A stretch of 64,000 bases of DNA. It comes from Acanthosepion lycidas. Lineage: Eukaryota > Mollusca > Cephalopoda > Sepiida > Sepiidae. The translations under genes and the position numbers were made by a program. The notes beneath the pieces were generated by a model. The model saw nothing but the letters and a program-made list of their open reading frames with translations. It made no database searches and was not told where the DNA came from. Position 1 is the first letter of the stretch, and each line of letters begins with the position of its first letter. Below are positions 47,100 through 60,038 of the stretch, one piece after another. The stretch covers positions 51,057,112-51,121,111 of the forward strand of contig OZ010590.1 of NCBI GenBank assembly GCA_963932145.1, read 5' to 3'.

Positions 47100-47506
47100 A
47101 TTGAACGACGTTATTTTCTTTTGTTTTGTTATGATATATTTAGTCTTTCATGTAAAAAAATGAAAAAGAAAGAGCATTAAATTAAAAATCGCGTCTGTAG
47201 GCATGTCAATATTACGATCTAGATGTTATGAAGAGCGTAAAAATACTAAAATTTTAATCATTTTGAAAACGATGCGTGCAATCGTACTGAACATAGGCTA
47301 GCTGTGTAAAATATAGTCATTCTTGAATACTAGACGAGTCCGTGGTCAATGTGCAGAAATTGAATTTGAAAATAAATTTACTTTCTTGAAAGTTAACTTT
47401 TCCTAAAAGTTTTATTTTCACCGTAATTATTGATGGATTGTGAATTATTTCCGAGCCGAGATATCAAATTGAATTGGGAAAATAAAAAAAACCTATAGGA
47501 AAAGCA

Positions 47507-47578
47507 TTCCCACACCGGGAATCGAACCCGGGCCGCCTGGGTGAAAGCCAGGAATCCTAACCACTAGACCATGTGGGA
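47507..47578 (-). tRNA. tRNA-Glu-TTC: tRNA-Glu (UUC), unit 30
   Basis: Consensus copy. Confidence 0.97.
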
Positions 47579-47958
47579 ACCTGGGGACGATTTGTTGTTA
47601 CAGGCTAAAGTGTCAAACACGCTTCACACAGTCTTACAGATATCATCCATCTCTCAGTTCCGAAACCGATAATGAATCATTGATTTGTATTCGTTATTGT
47701 ATTGGTTGCTTTCGGAAAATAACATTTTACCTCATACACACCGACCCCATATTCAACACCTGCTTCATACCGCTCACTTTTACAGTCAGACGTGACACGC
47801 TCTAGAGATTTTTGATGTAAGGCGTAAACAGTACTAGCACCCAAATTTAATCAGCTTTTGTCTGACAATCCATGAGTAAAATATTTGCATTTAAAATGGA
47901 TTTCCTATTCCTCATAGAACATTTACAAAAACTACAGGTAAGAACGATGAACTTGCTG

Positions 47959-48031
47959 GGCCGCGTGGCCTAATGGAAAAGGCGTCTGACTTCGAATCAG
48001 AAGATTGCGAGTTCGAGTCTCGTCGTGGTCG
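47959..48031 (+). tRNA. tRNA-Arg-TCG: tRNA-Arg (UCG), unit 30
   Basis: Identical to the unit 20 copy. Confidence 0.97.
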
Positions 48032-48645
48032 AATTTTGTTGTTCAACTAGATTCTGAAATCTTCTGGAATTTATTGCTGTGATACAGCACTGAATGTCCA
48101 ATTAAGAAAAAGTCGCTCAGCACTAAAGAACAGCCTCTTTTAGTATATACGTAGATTTTCTTGAACTTCAAGTCCCATTTCTTCCAGCCTTGATAATTTT
48201 GTAATTTTTATTTTTTTTTATTTTTTCGGCAGACGTATCAGATTCGAAACATTGTAAATTCAGCTCCATTCGTTATTCTCTAGAAGTGGTTTTTAAAATA
48301 AAGCAAACATTTCGTGGAAAATTTTGACATGTGCGACAATGCCTGACGAATTCATGCCTCTGATTCCATCGGAGGTGTCTTGTCACGGAAACATCTACCA
48401 AAACTTTGACGTATTTTAATCTCGGAAAAATGCCATCATATCGGGCGACGACAAGTATATTGATAGGTAATAAATGTCGTTGGAAAATTAATTTCACACA
48501 TTGTAATCAAAATAGTTGTTCCGAGAAGCATGAAAATCACCAAATTCGTCTCAGTTGTCCGTATGTGGATTATGAACACCGTCAATTATGAAGAAATGAT
48601 CTATAATGATATTCCAGTTTGACGATCGTGACCAGCAGGCTTTAG

Positions 48646-48729
48646 GTCAGGGTGGCCGAGCGGTCTAAGGCGCTGCGTTTAGGTCGCAGTCGGGTCTTCC
48701 CGGCGTGGGTTCGAATCCCACTCCTGACA
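48646..48729 (+). tRNA. tRNA-Leu-TAG: tRNA-Leu (UAG), unit 30
   Basis: Consensus copy. All three genes of this unit are consensus. Confidence 0.97.
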
Positions 48730-49136
48730 ATTGAACGACGTTATTTTCTTTTGTTTTGTTATGATATATTTAGTCTTTCATGTAAAAAAATGAAAAAGAA
48801 AGAGCATTAAATTAAAAATCGCGTCTGTTGGCATGTCAATATTACGATCTAGAAGTTATGAAGAGCGTAAAAATACTAAAATGTTAATCATTTTGAAAAC
48901 GATGCGTGCAATCGTACTGAACATAGGCTAGCTGTGTAAAATATAGTCATTCTTGAATACTAGACGAGTCCGTGGTCAATGTGCAGAAATTGAATTTGAA
49001 AATAAATTTACTTTCTTGAAAGTTAACTTTTCCTAAAAGTTTTATTTTCACCGTAATTATTGATGGATTGTGAATTATTTCCGAGCCGAGATATCAAATT
49101 GAATTGGGAAAATAAAAAAAACCTATAGGAAAAGCA

Positions 49137-49208
49137 TTCCCACACCGGGAATCGAACCCGGGCCGCCTGTGTGAAAGCCAGGAATCCTAACCACTAGACC
49201 ATGTGGGA
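49137..49208 (-). tRNA. tRNA-Glu-TTC: tRNA-Glu (UUC), unit 31, A39
   Basis: Carries A39 (G31-A39 mismatch) without the altered 5' half, so the two changes of units 24-27 can occur separately. Confidence 0.9.
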
Positions 49209-49588
49209 ACCTGGGGACGATTTGTTGTTACAGGCTAAAGTGTCAAACACGCTTCACACAGTCTTACAGATATCATCCATCTCTCAGTTCCGAAACCGAT
49301 AATGAATCATTGATTTGTATTCGTTATTGTATTGGTTGCTTTCGGAAAATAACATTTTACCTCATACACACCGACCCCATATTCAACACCTGCTTCATAC
49401 CGCTCACTTTTACAGTCAGACGTGACACGCTCTAGAGATTTTTGATGTAAGGCGTAAACAGTACTAGCACCCAAATTTAATCAGCTTTTGTCTGACAATC
49501 CATGAGTAAAATATTTGCATTTAAAATGGATTTCCTATTCCTCATAGAACATTTACAAAAACTACAGGTAAGAACGATGAACTTGCTG

Positions 49589-49661
49589 GGCCGCGTGGCC
49601 TAATGGAAAAGGCGTCTGACTTCGAATCAGAAGATTGCGAGTTCGAGTCTCGTCGTGGTCG
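49589..49661 (+). tRNA. tRNA-Arg-TCG: tRNA-Arg (UCG), unit 31
   Basis: Identical to the unit 20 copy. Confidence 0.97.
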
Positions 49662-50275
49662 AATTTTGTTGTTCAACTAGATTCTGAAATCTTCTGGAAT
49701 TTATTGCTGTGATACAGCACTGAATGTCCAATTAAGAAAAAGTCGCTCAGCACTAAAGAACAGCCTCTTTTAGTATATACGTAGATTTTCTTGAACTTCA
49801 AGTCCCATTTCTTCCAGCCTTGATAATCTTGTAATTTTTATTTTTTTTTATTTTTTCGGCAGACGTATCAGATTCGAAACATTGTAAATTCAGCTCCATT
49901 CGTTATTCTCTAGAAGTGGTTTTTAAAATAAAGCAAACATTTCGTGGAAAATTTTGACATGTGCGACAATGCCTGACGAATTCATGCCTCTGATTCCATC
50001 GGAGGTGTCTTGTCACGGAAACATCTACCAAAACTTTGACGTATTTTAATCTCGGAAAAATGCCATCATATCGGGCGACGACAAGTATATTGATAGGTAA
50101 TAAATGTCGTTGGAAAATTAATTTCACACATTGTAATCAAAATAGTTGTTCCGAGAAGCATGAAAATAACCAAATTCGTCTCAGTTGTCCGTATGTGGAT
50201 TATGAACACCGTCAATTATGAAGAAATGATCTATAATGATATTCCAGTTTGACGATCGTGACCAGCAGGCTTTAG

Positions 50276-50359
50276 GTCAGGGTGGCCGAGCGGTCTAAGG
50301 CGCTGCGTTTAGGTCGCAGTCGGGTCTTCCCGGCGTGGGTTCGAATCCCACTCCTGACA
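50276..50359 (+). tRNA. tRNA-Leu-TAG: tRNA-Leu (UAG), unit 31
   Basis: Consensus copy. Confidence 0.97.
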
Positions 50360-50765
50360 ATTGAACGACGTTATTTTCTTTTGTTTTGTTATGATATATT
50401 TAGTCTTTCATGTAAAAAAATGAAAAAGAAAGAGCATTAAATTAAAAATCGCGTCTGTTGGCATGTCAATATTACGATCTAGAAGTTATGAAGAGCGTAA
50501 AAATACTAAAATGTTAATCATTTTGAAAACGACGCGTGCAATCGTACTGAACATAGGCTAGCTGTGTAAAATATAGTCATTCTTGAATACTAGACGAGTC
50601 CGTGGTCAATGTGCAGAAATTGAATTTGAAAATAAATTTACTTTCTTGAAAGTTAACTTTTCCTAAAAGTTTTATTTTCACCGTAATTATTGATGGATTG
50701 TGAATTATTTCCGAGCCGAGATATCAAATTGAATTGGGAAAATAAAAACAACCTATAGGAAAGCC

Positions 50766-50837
50766 TTCCCACACCGGGAATCGAACCCGGGCCGCCTGGG
50801 TGAAAGCCAGGAATCCTAACCACTAGACCATGTGGGA
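50766..50837 (-). tRNA. tRNA-Glu-TTC: tRNA-Glu (UUC), unit 32
   Basis: Consensus gene. The 3' flank lost one base, so the nearest T run on its strand is TTT; the longer back-up run is interrupted by G. Confidence 0.96.
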
Positions 50838-51217
50838 ACCTGGGGACGATTTGTTGTTACAGGCTAAAGTGTCAAACACGCTTCACACAGTCTTACAGAT
50901 ATCATCCATCTCTCAGTTCCGAAACCGATAATGAATCATTGATTTGTATTCGTTATTGTATTGGTTGCTTTCGGAAAATAACATTTTACCTCATACACAC
51001 CGACCTCATATTCAACACCTGCTTCATACCGCTCACTTTTACAGTCAGACGTGACACGCTCTAGAGATTTTTGATGTAAGGCGTAAACAGTACTAGCACC
51101 CAAATTTAATCAGCTTTTGTCTGACAATCCATGAGTAAAATATTTGCATTTAAAATGGATTTCCTATTCCTCATAGAACATTTACAAAAACTACAGGTAA
51201 GAACGATGAACTTGCTG

Positions 51218-51290
51218 GGCCGCGTGGCCTAATGGAAAAGGCGTCTGACTTCGAATCAGAAGATTGCGAGTTCGAGTCTCGTCGTGGTCG
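51218..51290 (+). tRNA. tRNA-Arg-TCG: tRNA-Arg (UCG), unit 32
   Basis: Identical to the unit 20 copy. Confidence 0.97.
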
Positions 51291-51904
51291 AATTTTGTTG
51301 TTCAACTAGATTCTGAAATCTTCTGGAATTTATTGCTGTGATACAGCACTGAATGTCCAATTAAGAAAAAGTCGCTCAGCACTAAAGAACAGCCTCTTTT
51401 AGTATATACGTAGATTTTCTTGAACTTCAAGTCCCATTTCTTCCAGCCTTGATAATTTTGTAATTTTTATTTTTTTTTATTTTTTCGGCAGACGTATCAG
51501 ATTCGAAACATTGTAAATTCAGCTCCATTCGTTATTCTCTAGAAGTGGTTTTTAAAATAAAGCAAACATTTCGTGGAAAATTTTGACATGTGCGACAATG
51601 CCTGACGAATTCATGCCTCTGATTCCATCGGAGGTGTCTTGTCACGGAAACATCTACCAAAACTTTGACGTATTTTAATCTCGGAAAAATGCCATCATAT
51701 CGGGCGACGACAAGTATATTGATAGGTAATAAATGTCGTTGGAAAATTAATTTCACACATTGTAATCAAAATAGTTGTTCCGAGAAGCATGAAAATCACC
51801 AAATTCGTCTCAGTTGTCCGTATGTGGATTATGAACACCGTCAATTATGAAGAAATGATCTATAATGATATTCCAGTTTGACGATCGTGACCAGCAGGCT
51901 TTAG

Positions 51905-51988
51905 GTCAGGGTGGCCGAGCGGTCTAAGGCGCTGCGTTTAGGTCGCAGTCGGGTCTTCCCGGCGTGGGTTCGAATCCCACTCCTGACA
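51905..51988 (+). tRNA. tRNA-Leu-TAG: tRNA-Leu (UAG), unit 32
   Basis: Consensus copy. Confidence 0.97.
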
Positions 51989-52394
51989 ATTGAACGACGT
52001 TATTTTCTTTTGTTTTGTTATGATATATTTAGTCTTTCATGTAAAAAAATGAAAAAGAAAGAGCATTAAATTAAAAATCGCGTCTGTTGGCATGTCAATA
52101 TTACGATCTAGAAGTTATGAAGAGCGTAAAAATACTAAAATGTTAATCATTTTGAAAACGATGCGTGCAATCGTACTGAACATAGGCTAGCTGTGTAAAA
52201 TATAGTCATTCTTGAATACTAGACGAGTCCGTGGTCAATGTGCAGAAATTGAATTTGAAAATAAATTTACTTTCTTGAAAGTTAACTTTTCCTAAAAGTT
52301 TTATTTTCACCGTAATTATTGATGGATTGTGAATTATTTCCGAGCCGAGATATCAAATTGAATTGGGAAAATAAAAACAACCTATAGGAAAGCA

Positions 52395-52466
52395 TTCCCA
52401 CACCGGGAATCGAACCAGGGCCGCCTGGGTGAAAGCCAGGAATCCTAACCACTAGACCATGTGGGA
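52395..52466 (-). tRNA. tRNA-Glu-TTC: tRNA-Glu (UUC), unit 33, T51
   Basis: G51 changed to T, giving a T51-C63 mismatch in the T stem. The 3' flank has the same shortened T run as unit 32. Confidence 0.9.
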
Positions 52467-52846
52467 ACCTGGGGACGATTTGTTGTTACAGGCTAAAGTG
52501 TCAAACACGCTTCACACAGTCTTACAGATATCATCCATCTCTCAGTTCCGAAACCGATAATGAATCATTGATTTGTATTCGTTATTGTATTGGTTGCTTT
52601 CGGAAAATAACATTTTACCTCATACACACCGACCTCATATTCAACACCTGCTTCATACCGCTCACTTTTACAGTCAGACGTGACACGCTCTAGAGATTTT
52701 TGATGTAAGGCGTAAACAGTACTAGCACCCAAATTTAATCAGCTTTTGTCTGACAATCCATGAGTAAAATATTTGCATTTAAAATGGATTTCCTATTCCT
52801 CATAGAACATTTACAAAAACTACAGGTAAGAACGATGAACTTGCTG

Positions 52847-52919
52847 GGCCGCGTGGCCTAATGGAAAAGGCGTCTGACTTCGAATCAGAAGATTGCGAGT
52901 TCGAGTCTCGTCGTGGTCG
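52847..52919 (+). tRNA. tRNA-Arg-TCG: tRNA-Arg (UCG), unit 33
   Basis: Identical to the unit 20 copy. A 10-bp deletion between two TTCTG copies lies about 20 nt downstream, past the terminator. Confidence 0.97.
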
Positions 52920-53523
52920 AATTTTGTTGTTCAACTAGATTCTGGAATTTATTGCTGTGATACAGCACTGAATGTCCAATTAAGAAAAAGTCGCTCAGCA
53001 CTAAAGAACAGCCTCTTTTAGTATATACGTAGATTTTCTTGAACTTCAAGTCCCATTTCTTCCAGCCTTGATAATTTTGTAATTTTTATTTTTTTTTATT
53101 TTTTCGGCAGACGTATCAGATTCGAAACATTGTAAATTCAGCTCCATTCGTTATTCTCTAGAAGTGGTTTTTAAAATAAAGCAAACATTTCGTGGAAAAT
53201 TTTGACATGTGCGACAATGCCTGACGAATTCATGCCTCTGATTCCATCGGAGGTGTCTTGTCACGGAAACATCTACCAAAACTTTGACGTATTTTAATCT
53301 CGGAAAAATGCCATCATATCGGGCGACGACAAGTATATTGATAGGTAATAAATGTCGTTGGAAAATTAATTTCACACATTGTAATCAAAATAGTTGTTCC
53401 GAGAAGCATGAAAATCACCAAATTCGTCTCAGTTGTCCGTATGTGGATTATGAACACCGTCAATTATGAAGAAATGATCTATAATGATATTCCAGTTTGA
53501 CGATCGAGACCAGAAGGCTTTAG

Positions 53524-53607
53524 GTCAGGGTGGCCGAGCGGTCTAAGGCGCTGAGTTTAGGTCGCAGTCGGGTCTTCCCGGCGTGGGTTCGAATCCCACT
53601 CCTGACA
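53524..53607 (+). tRNA. tRNA-Leu-TAG: tRNA-Leu (UAG), unit 33, A30
   Basis: C30 changed to A (CTGAG), giving an A30-G40 mismatch in the anticodon stem. Confidence 0.89.
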
Positions 53608-54009
53608 ATTGAACGACGTTATTTTCTTTTGCTATGATATATTTAGTCTTTCATGTAAAAAAATGAAAAAGAAAGAGCATTAAATTAAAAATCGCGTCTG
53701 TTGGCATGTCAATATTACGATCTAGAAGTTATGAAGAGCGTAAAAATACTAAAATGTTAATCATTTTGAAAACGATGCGTGCAATCGTACTGAACATAGG
53801 CTAGCTGTGTAAAATATAGTCATTCTTGAATACTAGACGAGTCCGTGGTCAATGTGCAGAAATTGAATTTGAAAATAAATTTACTTTCTTGAAAGTTAAC
53901 TTTTCCTAAAAGTTTTATTTTCACCGTAATTATTGATGGATTGAGAATTATTTCCGAGCCGAGATATCAAATTGAATTGGGAAAATAAAAAAAACCTATA
54001 GGAAAAGCA

Positions 54010-54081
54010 TTCCCACACCGGGAATCGAACCCGGGCCGCCTGTGTGAAAGCCAGGAATCCTAACCACTACACTATTCGGGA
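54010..54081 (-). tRNA. tRNA-Glu-TTC: tRNA-Glu (UUC), unit 34, altered 5' half
   Basis: Same altered sequence and 5' flank as units 24-27. Confidence 0.8.
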
Positions 54082-54461
54082 AACTGAGGACGATCTGTTG
54101 TTAGAGGCTAAAGTGTCAAACACGCTTCACACATTCTTACAGATATCATCCATCTCTCAGTTCCGAAACCGATAATGAATCATTGATTTGTATTCGTTAT
54201 TGTATTGGTTGCTTTCGGAAAATAACATTTTACCTCATACACACCGACCTCATATTCAACACCTGCTTCATACCGCTCACTTTTACAGTCAGACGTGACA
54301 CGCTCTAGAGATTTTTGATGTAAGGCGTAAACAGTACTAGCACCCAAATTTAATCAGCTTTTGTCTGACAATCCATGAGTAAAATATTTGCATTTAAAAT
54401 GGATTTCCTATTCCTCATAGAACATTTACAAAAACTACAGGTAAGAACGATGAACTTGCTG

Positions 54462-54534
54462 GGCCGCGTGGCCTAATGGAAAAGGCGTCTGACTTCGAAT
54501 CAGAAGATTGCGAGTTCGAGTCTCGTCGTGGTCG
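54462..54534 (+). tRNA. tRNA-Arg-TCG: tRNA-Arg (UCG), unit 34
   Basis: Identical to the unit 20 copy. Confidence 0.97.
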
Positions 54535-55147
54535 AATTTTGTTGTTCAACTAGATTCTGAAATCTTCTGGAATTTATTGCTGTGATACAGCACTGAATGT
54601 CCAATTAAGAAAAAGTCGCTCAGCACTAAAGAACAGCCTCTTTTAGTATATACGTAGATTTTCTTGAACTTCAAGTCCCATTTCTTCCAGCCTTGATAAT
54701 TTTGTAATTTTTATTTTTTTTTATTTTTTCGGCAGACGTATCAGATTCGAAACATTGTAAATTCAGCTCCATTCGTTATTCTCTAGAAGTGGTTTTTAAA
54801 ATAAACAAACATTTCGTGGAAAATTTTGACATGTGCGACAATGCCTGACGAATTCATGCCTCTGATTCTATCGGAGGTGTCTTGTCACGGAAACATCTAC
54901 CAAAACTTTGACTTAATTTAATCTCGGAAAAATGCCATCATATCGGGCGACGACAAGTATATTGATAGGTAATAAATGTCGTTGGAAAATTCATTTCACA
55001 CATTGTAATCAAAATAGTTGTTCCGAGAAGCATGAAAATCACCAAATTCGTCTCAGTTGTCCGTATGTGGATTATGAACACCGTCAATTATGAAGAAATG
55101 ATCTATAATGATATTTCAGTTTGACGATCGTGACCAGCAGGCTTTAG

Positions 55148-55231
55148 GTCAGGGTGGCCGAGCGGTCTAAGGCGCTGCGTTTAGGTCGCAGTCGGGTCTT
55201 CCCGGCGTGGGTTCGAATCCCACTCCTGACA
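55148..55231 (+). tRNA. tRNA-Leu-TAG: tRNA-Leu (UAG), unit 34
   Basis: Consensus copy. Confidence 0.97.
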
Positions 55232-55638
55232 ATTGAACGACGTTATTTTCTTTTGTTTTGTTATGATATATTTAGTCTTTCATGTAAAAAAATGAAAAAG
55301 AAAGAGCATTAAATTAAAAATCGCGTCTGTTGGCATGTCAATATTACGATCTAGAAGTTATGAAGAGCGTAAAAATACTAAAATGTTAATCATTTTGAAA
55401 ACGATGCGTGCAATCGTACTGAACATAGGCTAGCTGTGTAAAATATAGTCATTCTTGAATACTAGACGAGTCCGTGGTCAATGTGCAGAAATTGAATTTG
55501 AAAATAAATTTACTTTCTTGAAAGTTAACTTTTCCTAAAAGTTTTATTTTCACCGTAATTATTGATGGATTGAGAATTATTTCCGAGCCGAGATATCAAA
55601 TTGAATTGGGAAAATAAAAAAAACCTATAGGAAAAGCA

Positions 55639-55710
55639 TTCCCACACCGGGAATCGAACCCGGGCCGCCTGTGTGAAAGCCAGGAATCCTAACCACTACA
55701 CTATTCGGGA
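55639..55710 (-). tRNA. tRNA-Glu-TTC: tRNA-Glu (UUC), unit 35, altered 5' half
   Basis: Same altered sequence and 5' flank as units 24-27; the last copy of this type in the window. Confidence 0.8.
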
Positions 55711-56090
55711 AACTGAGGACGATCTGTTGTTAGAGGCTAAAGTGTCAAACACGCTTCACACATTCTTACAGATATCATCCATCTCTCAGTTCCGAAACCG
55801 ATAATGAATCATTGATTTGTATTCGTTATTGTATTGGTTGCTTTCGGAAAATAACATTTTACCTCATACACACCGACCTCATATTCAACACCTGCTTCAT
55901 ACCGCTCACTTTTACAGTCAGACGTGACACGCTCTAGAGATTTTTGATGTAAGGCGTAAACAGTACTAGCACCCAAATTTAATCAGCTTTTGTCTGACAA
56001 TCCATGAGTAAAATATTTGCATTTAAAATGGATTTCCTATTCCTCATAGAACATTTACAAAAACTACAGGTAAGAACGATGAACTTGCTG

Positions 56091-56163
56091 GGCCGCGTGG
56101 CCTAATGGAAAAGGCGTCTGACTTCGAATCAGAAGATTGCGAGTTCGAGTCTCGTCGTGGTCG
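56091..56163 (+). tRNA. tRNA-Arg-TCG: tRNA-Arg (UCG), unit 35
   Basis: Identical to the unit 20 copy. Confidence 0.97.
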
Positions 56164-56776
56164 AATTTTGTTGTTCAACTAGATTCTGAAATCTTCTGGA
56201 ATTTATTGCTGTGATACAGCACTGAATGTCCAATTAAGAAAAAGTCGCTCAGCACTAAAGAACAGCCTCTTTTAGTATATACGTAGATTTTCTTGAACTT
56301 CAAGTCCCATTTCTTCCAGCCTTGATAATTTTGTAATTTTTATTTTTTTTTATTTTTTCGGCAGACGTATCAGATTCGAAACATTGTAAATTCAGCTCCA
56401 TTCGTTATTCTCTAGAAGTGGTTTTTAAAATAAACAAACATTTCGTGGAAAATTTTGACATGTGCGACAATGCCTGACGAATTCATGCCTCTGATTCTAT
56501 CGGAGGTGTCTTGTCACGGAAACATCTACCAAAACTTTGACTTAATTTAATCTCGGAAAAATGCCATCATATCGGGCGACGACAAGTATATTGATAGGTA
56601 ATAAATGTCGTTGGAAAATTCATTTCACACATTGTAATCAAAATAGTTGTTCCGAGAAGCATGAAAATCACCAAATTCGTCTCAGTTGTCCGTATGTGGA
56701 TTATGAACACCGTCAATTATGAAGAAATGATCTATAATGATATTTCAGTTTGACGATCGTGACCAGCAGGCTTTAG

Positions 56777-56860
56777 GTCAGGGTGGCCGAGCGGTCTAAG
56801 GCGCTGCGTTTAGGTCGCAGTCGGGTCCTCCCGGCGTGGGTTCGAATCCCACTCCTGACA
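56777..56860 (+). tRNA. tRNA-Leu-TAG: tRNA-Leu (UAG), unit 35
   Basis: One T-to-C change in the variable-arm loop (GGGTCCTCCC); all stems are intact. Confidence 0.96.
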
Positions 56861-57269
56861 ATTGAACGACGTTATTTTCTTTTGTTTTGTTATGATATAT
56901 TTAGTCTTTCATGTAAAAAAATGAAAAAGAAAGAGCATTAAATTAAAAATCGCGTCTGTTGGCATGTCAATATTACGATCTAGAAGTTATGAAGAGCGTA
57001 AAAATACTAAAATGTTAATCATTTTGAAAACGATGCGTGCAATCGTACTGAACATAGGCTAGCTGTGTAAATTATAGTCATTCTTGAATACTAGACGAGT
57101 CCGTGGTCAATGTGCAGAAATTGAATTTGAAAATAAATTTATTTTCTTGAAAGTTAACTTTTCCTAAAAGTTTTATTTTCACCGTAATTATTGATGGATT
57201 GTGAATTATTTCCGAGCCGAGATATCAAATTGAATTGGGAAAATAAAAAAAAAACCTATAGGAAAAGCA

Positions 57270-57341
57270 TTCCCACACCGGGAATCGAACCCGGGCCGCC
57301 TGGGTGAAAGCCAGGAATCCTAACCACTAGACCATGTGGGA
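57270..57341 (-). tRNA. tRNA-Glu-TTC: tRNA-Glu (UUC), unit 36
   Basis: Consensus copy. Confidence 0.97.
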
Positions 57342-57721
57342 ACCTGGGGACGATTTGTTGTTACAGGCTAAAGTGTCAAACACGCTTCACACAGTCTTAC
57401 AGATATCATCCATCTCTCAGTTCCGAAACCGATAATGAATCATTGATTTGTATTCGTTATTGTATTGGTTGCTTTCGGAAAATAACATTTTACCTCATAC
57501 ACACCGACCTCATATTCAACACCTGCTTCATACCGCTCACTTTTACAGTCAGACGTGACACGCTCTAGAGATTTTTGATGTAAGGCGTAAACAGTACTAG
57601 CACCCAAATTTAATCAGCTTTTGTCTGACAATCCATGAGTAAAATATTTGCATTTAAAATGGATTTCCTATTCCTCATAGAACATTTACAAAAACTACAG
57701 GTAAGAACGATGAACTTGCTG

Positions 57722-57794
57722 GGCCGCGTGGCCTAATGGAAAAGGCGTCTGACTTCGAATCAGAAGATTGCGAGTTCGAGTCTCGTCGTGGTCG
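57722..57794 (+). tRNA. tRNA-Arg-TCG: tRNA-Arg (UCG), unit 36
   Basis: Identical to the unit 20 copy. Confidence 0.97.
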
Positions 57795-58407
57795 AATTTT
57801 GTTGTTCAACTAGATTCTGAAATCTTCTGGAATTTATTGCTGTGATACAGCACTGAATGTCCAATTAAGAAAAAGTCGCTCAGCACTAAAGAACAGCCTC
57901 TTTTAGTATATACGTAGATTTTCTTGAACTTCAAGTCCCATTTCTTCCAGCCTTGATAATTTTGTAATTTTTATTTTTTTTTATTTTTTCGGCAGACGTA
58001 TCAGATTCGAAACATTGTAAATTCAGCTCCATTCGTTATTCTCTAGAAGTGGTTTTTAAAATAAACAAACATTTCGTGGAAAATTTTGACATGTGCGACA
58101 ATGCCTGACGAATTCATGCCTCTGATTCTATCGGAGGTGTCTTGTCACGGAAACATCTACCAAAACTTTGACTTAATTTAATCTCGGAAAAATGCCATCA
58201 TATCGGGCGACGACAAGTATATTGATAGGTAATAAATGTCGTTGGAAAATTCATTTCACACATTGTAATCAAAATAGTTGTTCCGAGAAGCATGAAAATC
58301 ACCAAATTCGTCTCAGTTGTCCGTATGTGGATTATGAACACCGTCAATTATGAAGAAATGATCTATAATGATATTTCAGTTTGACGATCGTGACCAGCAG
58401 GCTTTAG

Positions 58408-58491
58408 GTCAGGGTGGCCGAGCGGTCTAAGGCGCTGCGTTTAGGTCGCAGTCGGGTCTTCCCGGCGTGGGTTCGAATCCCACTCCTGACA
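58408..58491 (+). tRNA. tRNA-Leu-TAG: tRNA-Leu (UAG), unit 36
   Basis: Consensus copy; all three genes of this unit are consensus. Confidence 0.97.
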
Positions 58492-58900
58492 ATTGAACGA
58501 CGTTATTTTCTTTTGTTTTGTTATGATATATTTAGTCTTTCATGTAAAAAAATGAAAAAGAAAGAGCATTAAATTAAAAATCGCGTCTGTTGGCATGTCA
58601 ATATTACGATCTAGAAGTTATGAAGAGCGTAAAAATACTAAAATGTTAATCATTTTGAAAACGATGCGTGCAATCGTACTGAACATAGGCTAGCTGTGTA
58701 AATTATAGTCATTCTTGAATACTAGACGAGTCCGTGGTCAATGTGCAGAAATTGAATTTGAAAATAAATTTATTTTCTTGAAAGTTAACTTTTCCTAAAA
58801 GTTTTATTTTCACCGTAATTATTGATGGATTGTGAATTATTTCCGAGCCGAGATATCAAATTGAATTGGGAAAATAAAAAAAAAACCTATAGGAAAAGCA

Positions 58901-58972
58901 TTCCCACACCGGGAATCGAACCCGGGCCGCCTGGGTGAAAGCCAGGAATCCTAACCACTAGACCATGTGGGA
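58901..58972 (-). tRNA. tRNA-Glu-TTC: tRNA-Glu (UUC), unit 37
   Basis: Consensus copy. Confidence 0.97.
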
Positions 58973-59352
58973 ACCTGGGGACGATTTGTTGTTACAGGCT
59001 AAAGTGTCAAACACGCTTCACACAGTCTTACAGATATCATCCATCTCTCAGTTCCGAAACCGATAATGAATCATTGATTTGTATTCGTTATTGTATTGGT
59101 TGCTTTCGGAAAATAACATTTTACCTCATACACACCAACCTCATATTCAACACCTGCTTCATACCGCTCACTTTTACAGTCAGACGTGACACGCTCTAGA
59201 GATTTTTGATGTAAGGCGTAAACAGTACTAGCACCCAAATTTAATCAGCTTTTGTCTGACAATCCATGAGTAAAATATTTGCATTTAAAATGGATTTCCT
59301 ATTCCTCATAGAACATTTACAAAAACTACAGGTAAGAACGATGAACTTGCTG

Positions 59353-59425
59353 GGCCGCGTGGCCTAATGGAAAAGGCGTCTGACTTCGAATCAGAAGATT
59401 GCGAGTTCGAGTCTCGTCGTGGTCG
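59353..59425 (+). tRNA. tRNA-Arg-TCG: tRNA-Arg (UCG), unit 37
   Basis: Identical to the unit 20 copy. Confidence 0.97.
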
Positions 59426-60038
59426 AATTTTGTTGTTCAACTAGATTCTGAAATCTTCTGGAATTTATTGCTGTGATACAGCACTGAATGTCCAATTAAG
59501 AAAAAGTCGCTCAGCACTAAAGAACAGCCTCTTTTAGTATATACGTAGATTTTCTTGAACTTCAAGTCCCATTTCTTCCAGCCTTGATAATTTTGTAATT
59601 TTTATTTTTTTTTATTTTTTCGGCAGACGTATCAGATTCGAAACATTGTAAATTCAGCTCCATTCGTTATTCTCTAGAAGTGGTTTTTAAAATAAACAAA
59701 CATTTCGTGGAAAATTTTGACATGTGCGACAATGCCTGACGAATTCATGCCTCTGATTCTATCGGAGGTGTCTTGTCACGGAAACATCTACCAAAACTTT
59801 GACTTAATTTAATCTCGGAAAAATGCCATCATATCGGGCGACGACAAGTATATTGATAGGTAATAAATGTCGTTGGAAAATTCATTTCACACATTGTAAT
59901 CAAAATAGTTGTTCCGAGAAGCATGAAAATCACCAAATTCGTCTCAGTTGTCCGTATGTGGATTATGAACACCGTCAATTATGAAGAAATGATCTATAAT
60001 GATATTTCAGTTTGACGATCGTGACCAGCAGGCTTTAG

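Larger units (their letters stand above)
44009..53768. repeat. Block of units 28-33 with mostly clean tRNA genes
   Basis: Units start at 44009, 45636, 47266, 48896, 50526 and 52155. Lengths are 1,627-1,630 bp except unit 33 (1,614). Unit 33 lost 10 bp near 52940 between two TTCTG copies. Most genes have the consensus sequence; exceptions are the Leu genes of units 28, 29 and 33 and the Glu genes of units 31 and 33. Confidence 0.8.
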
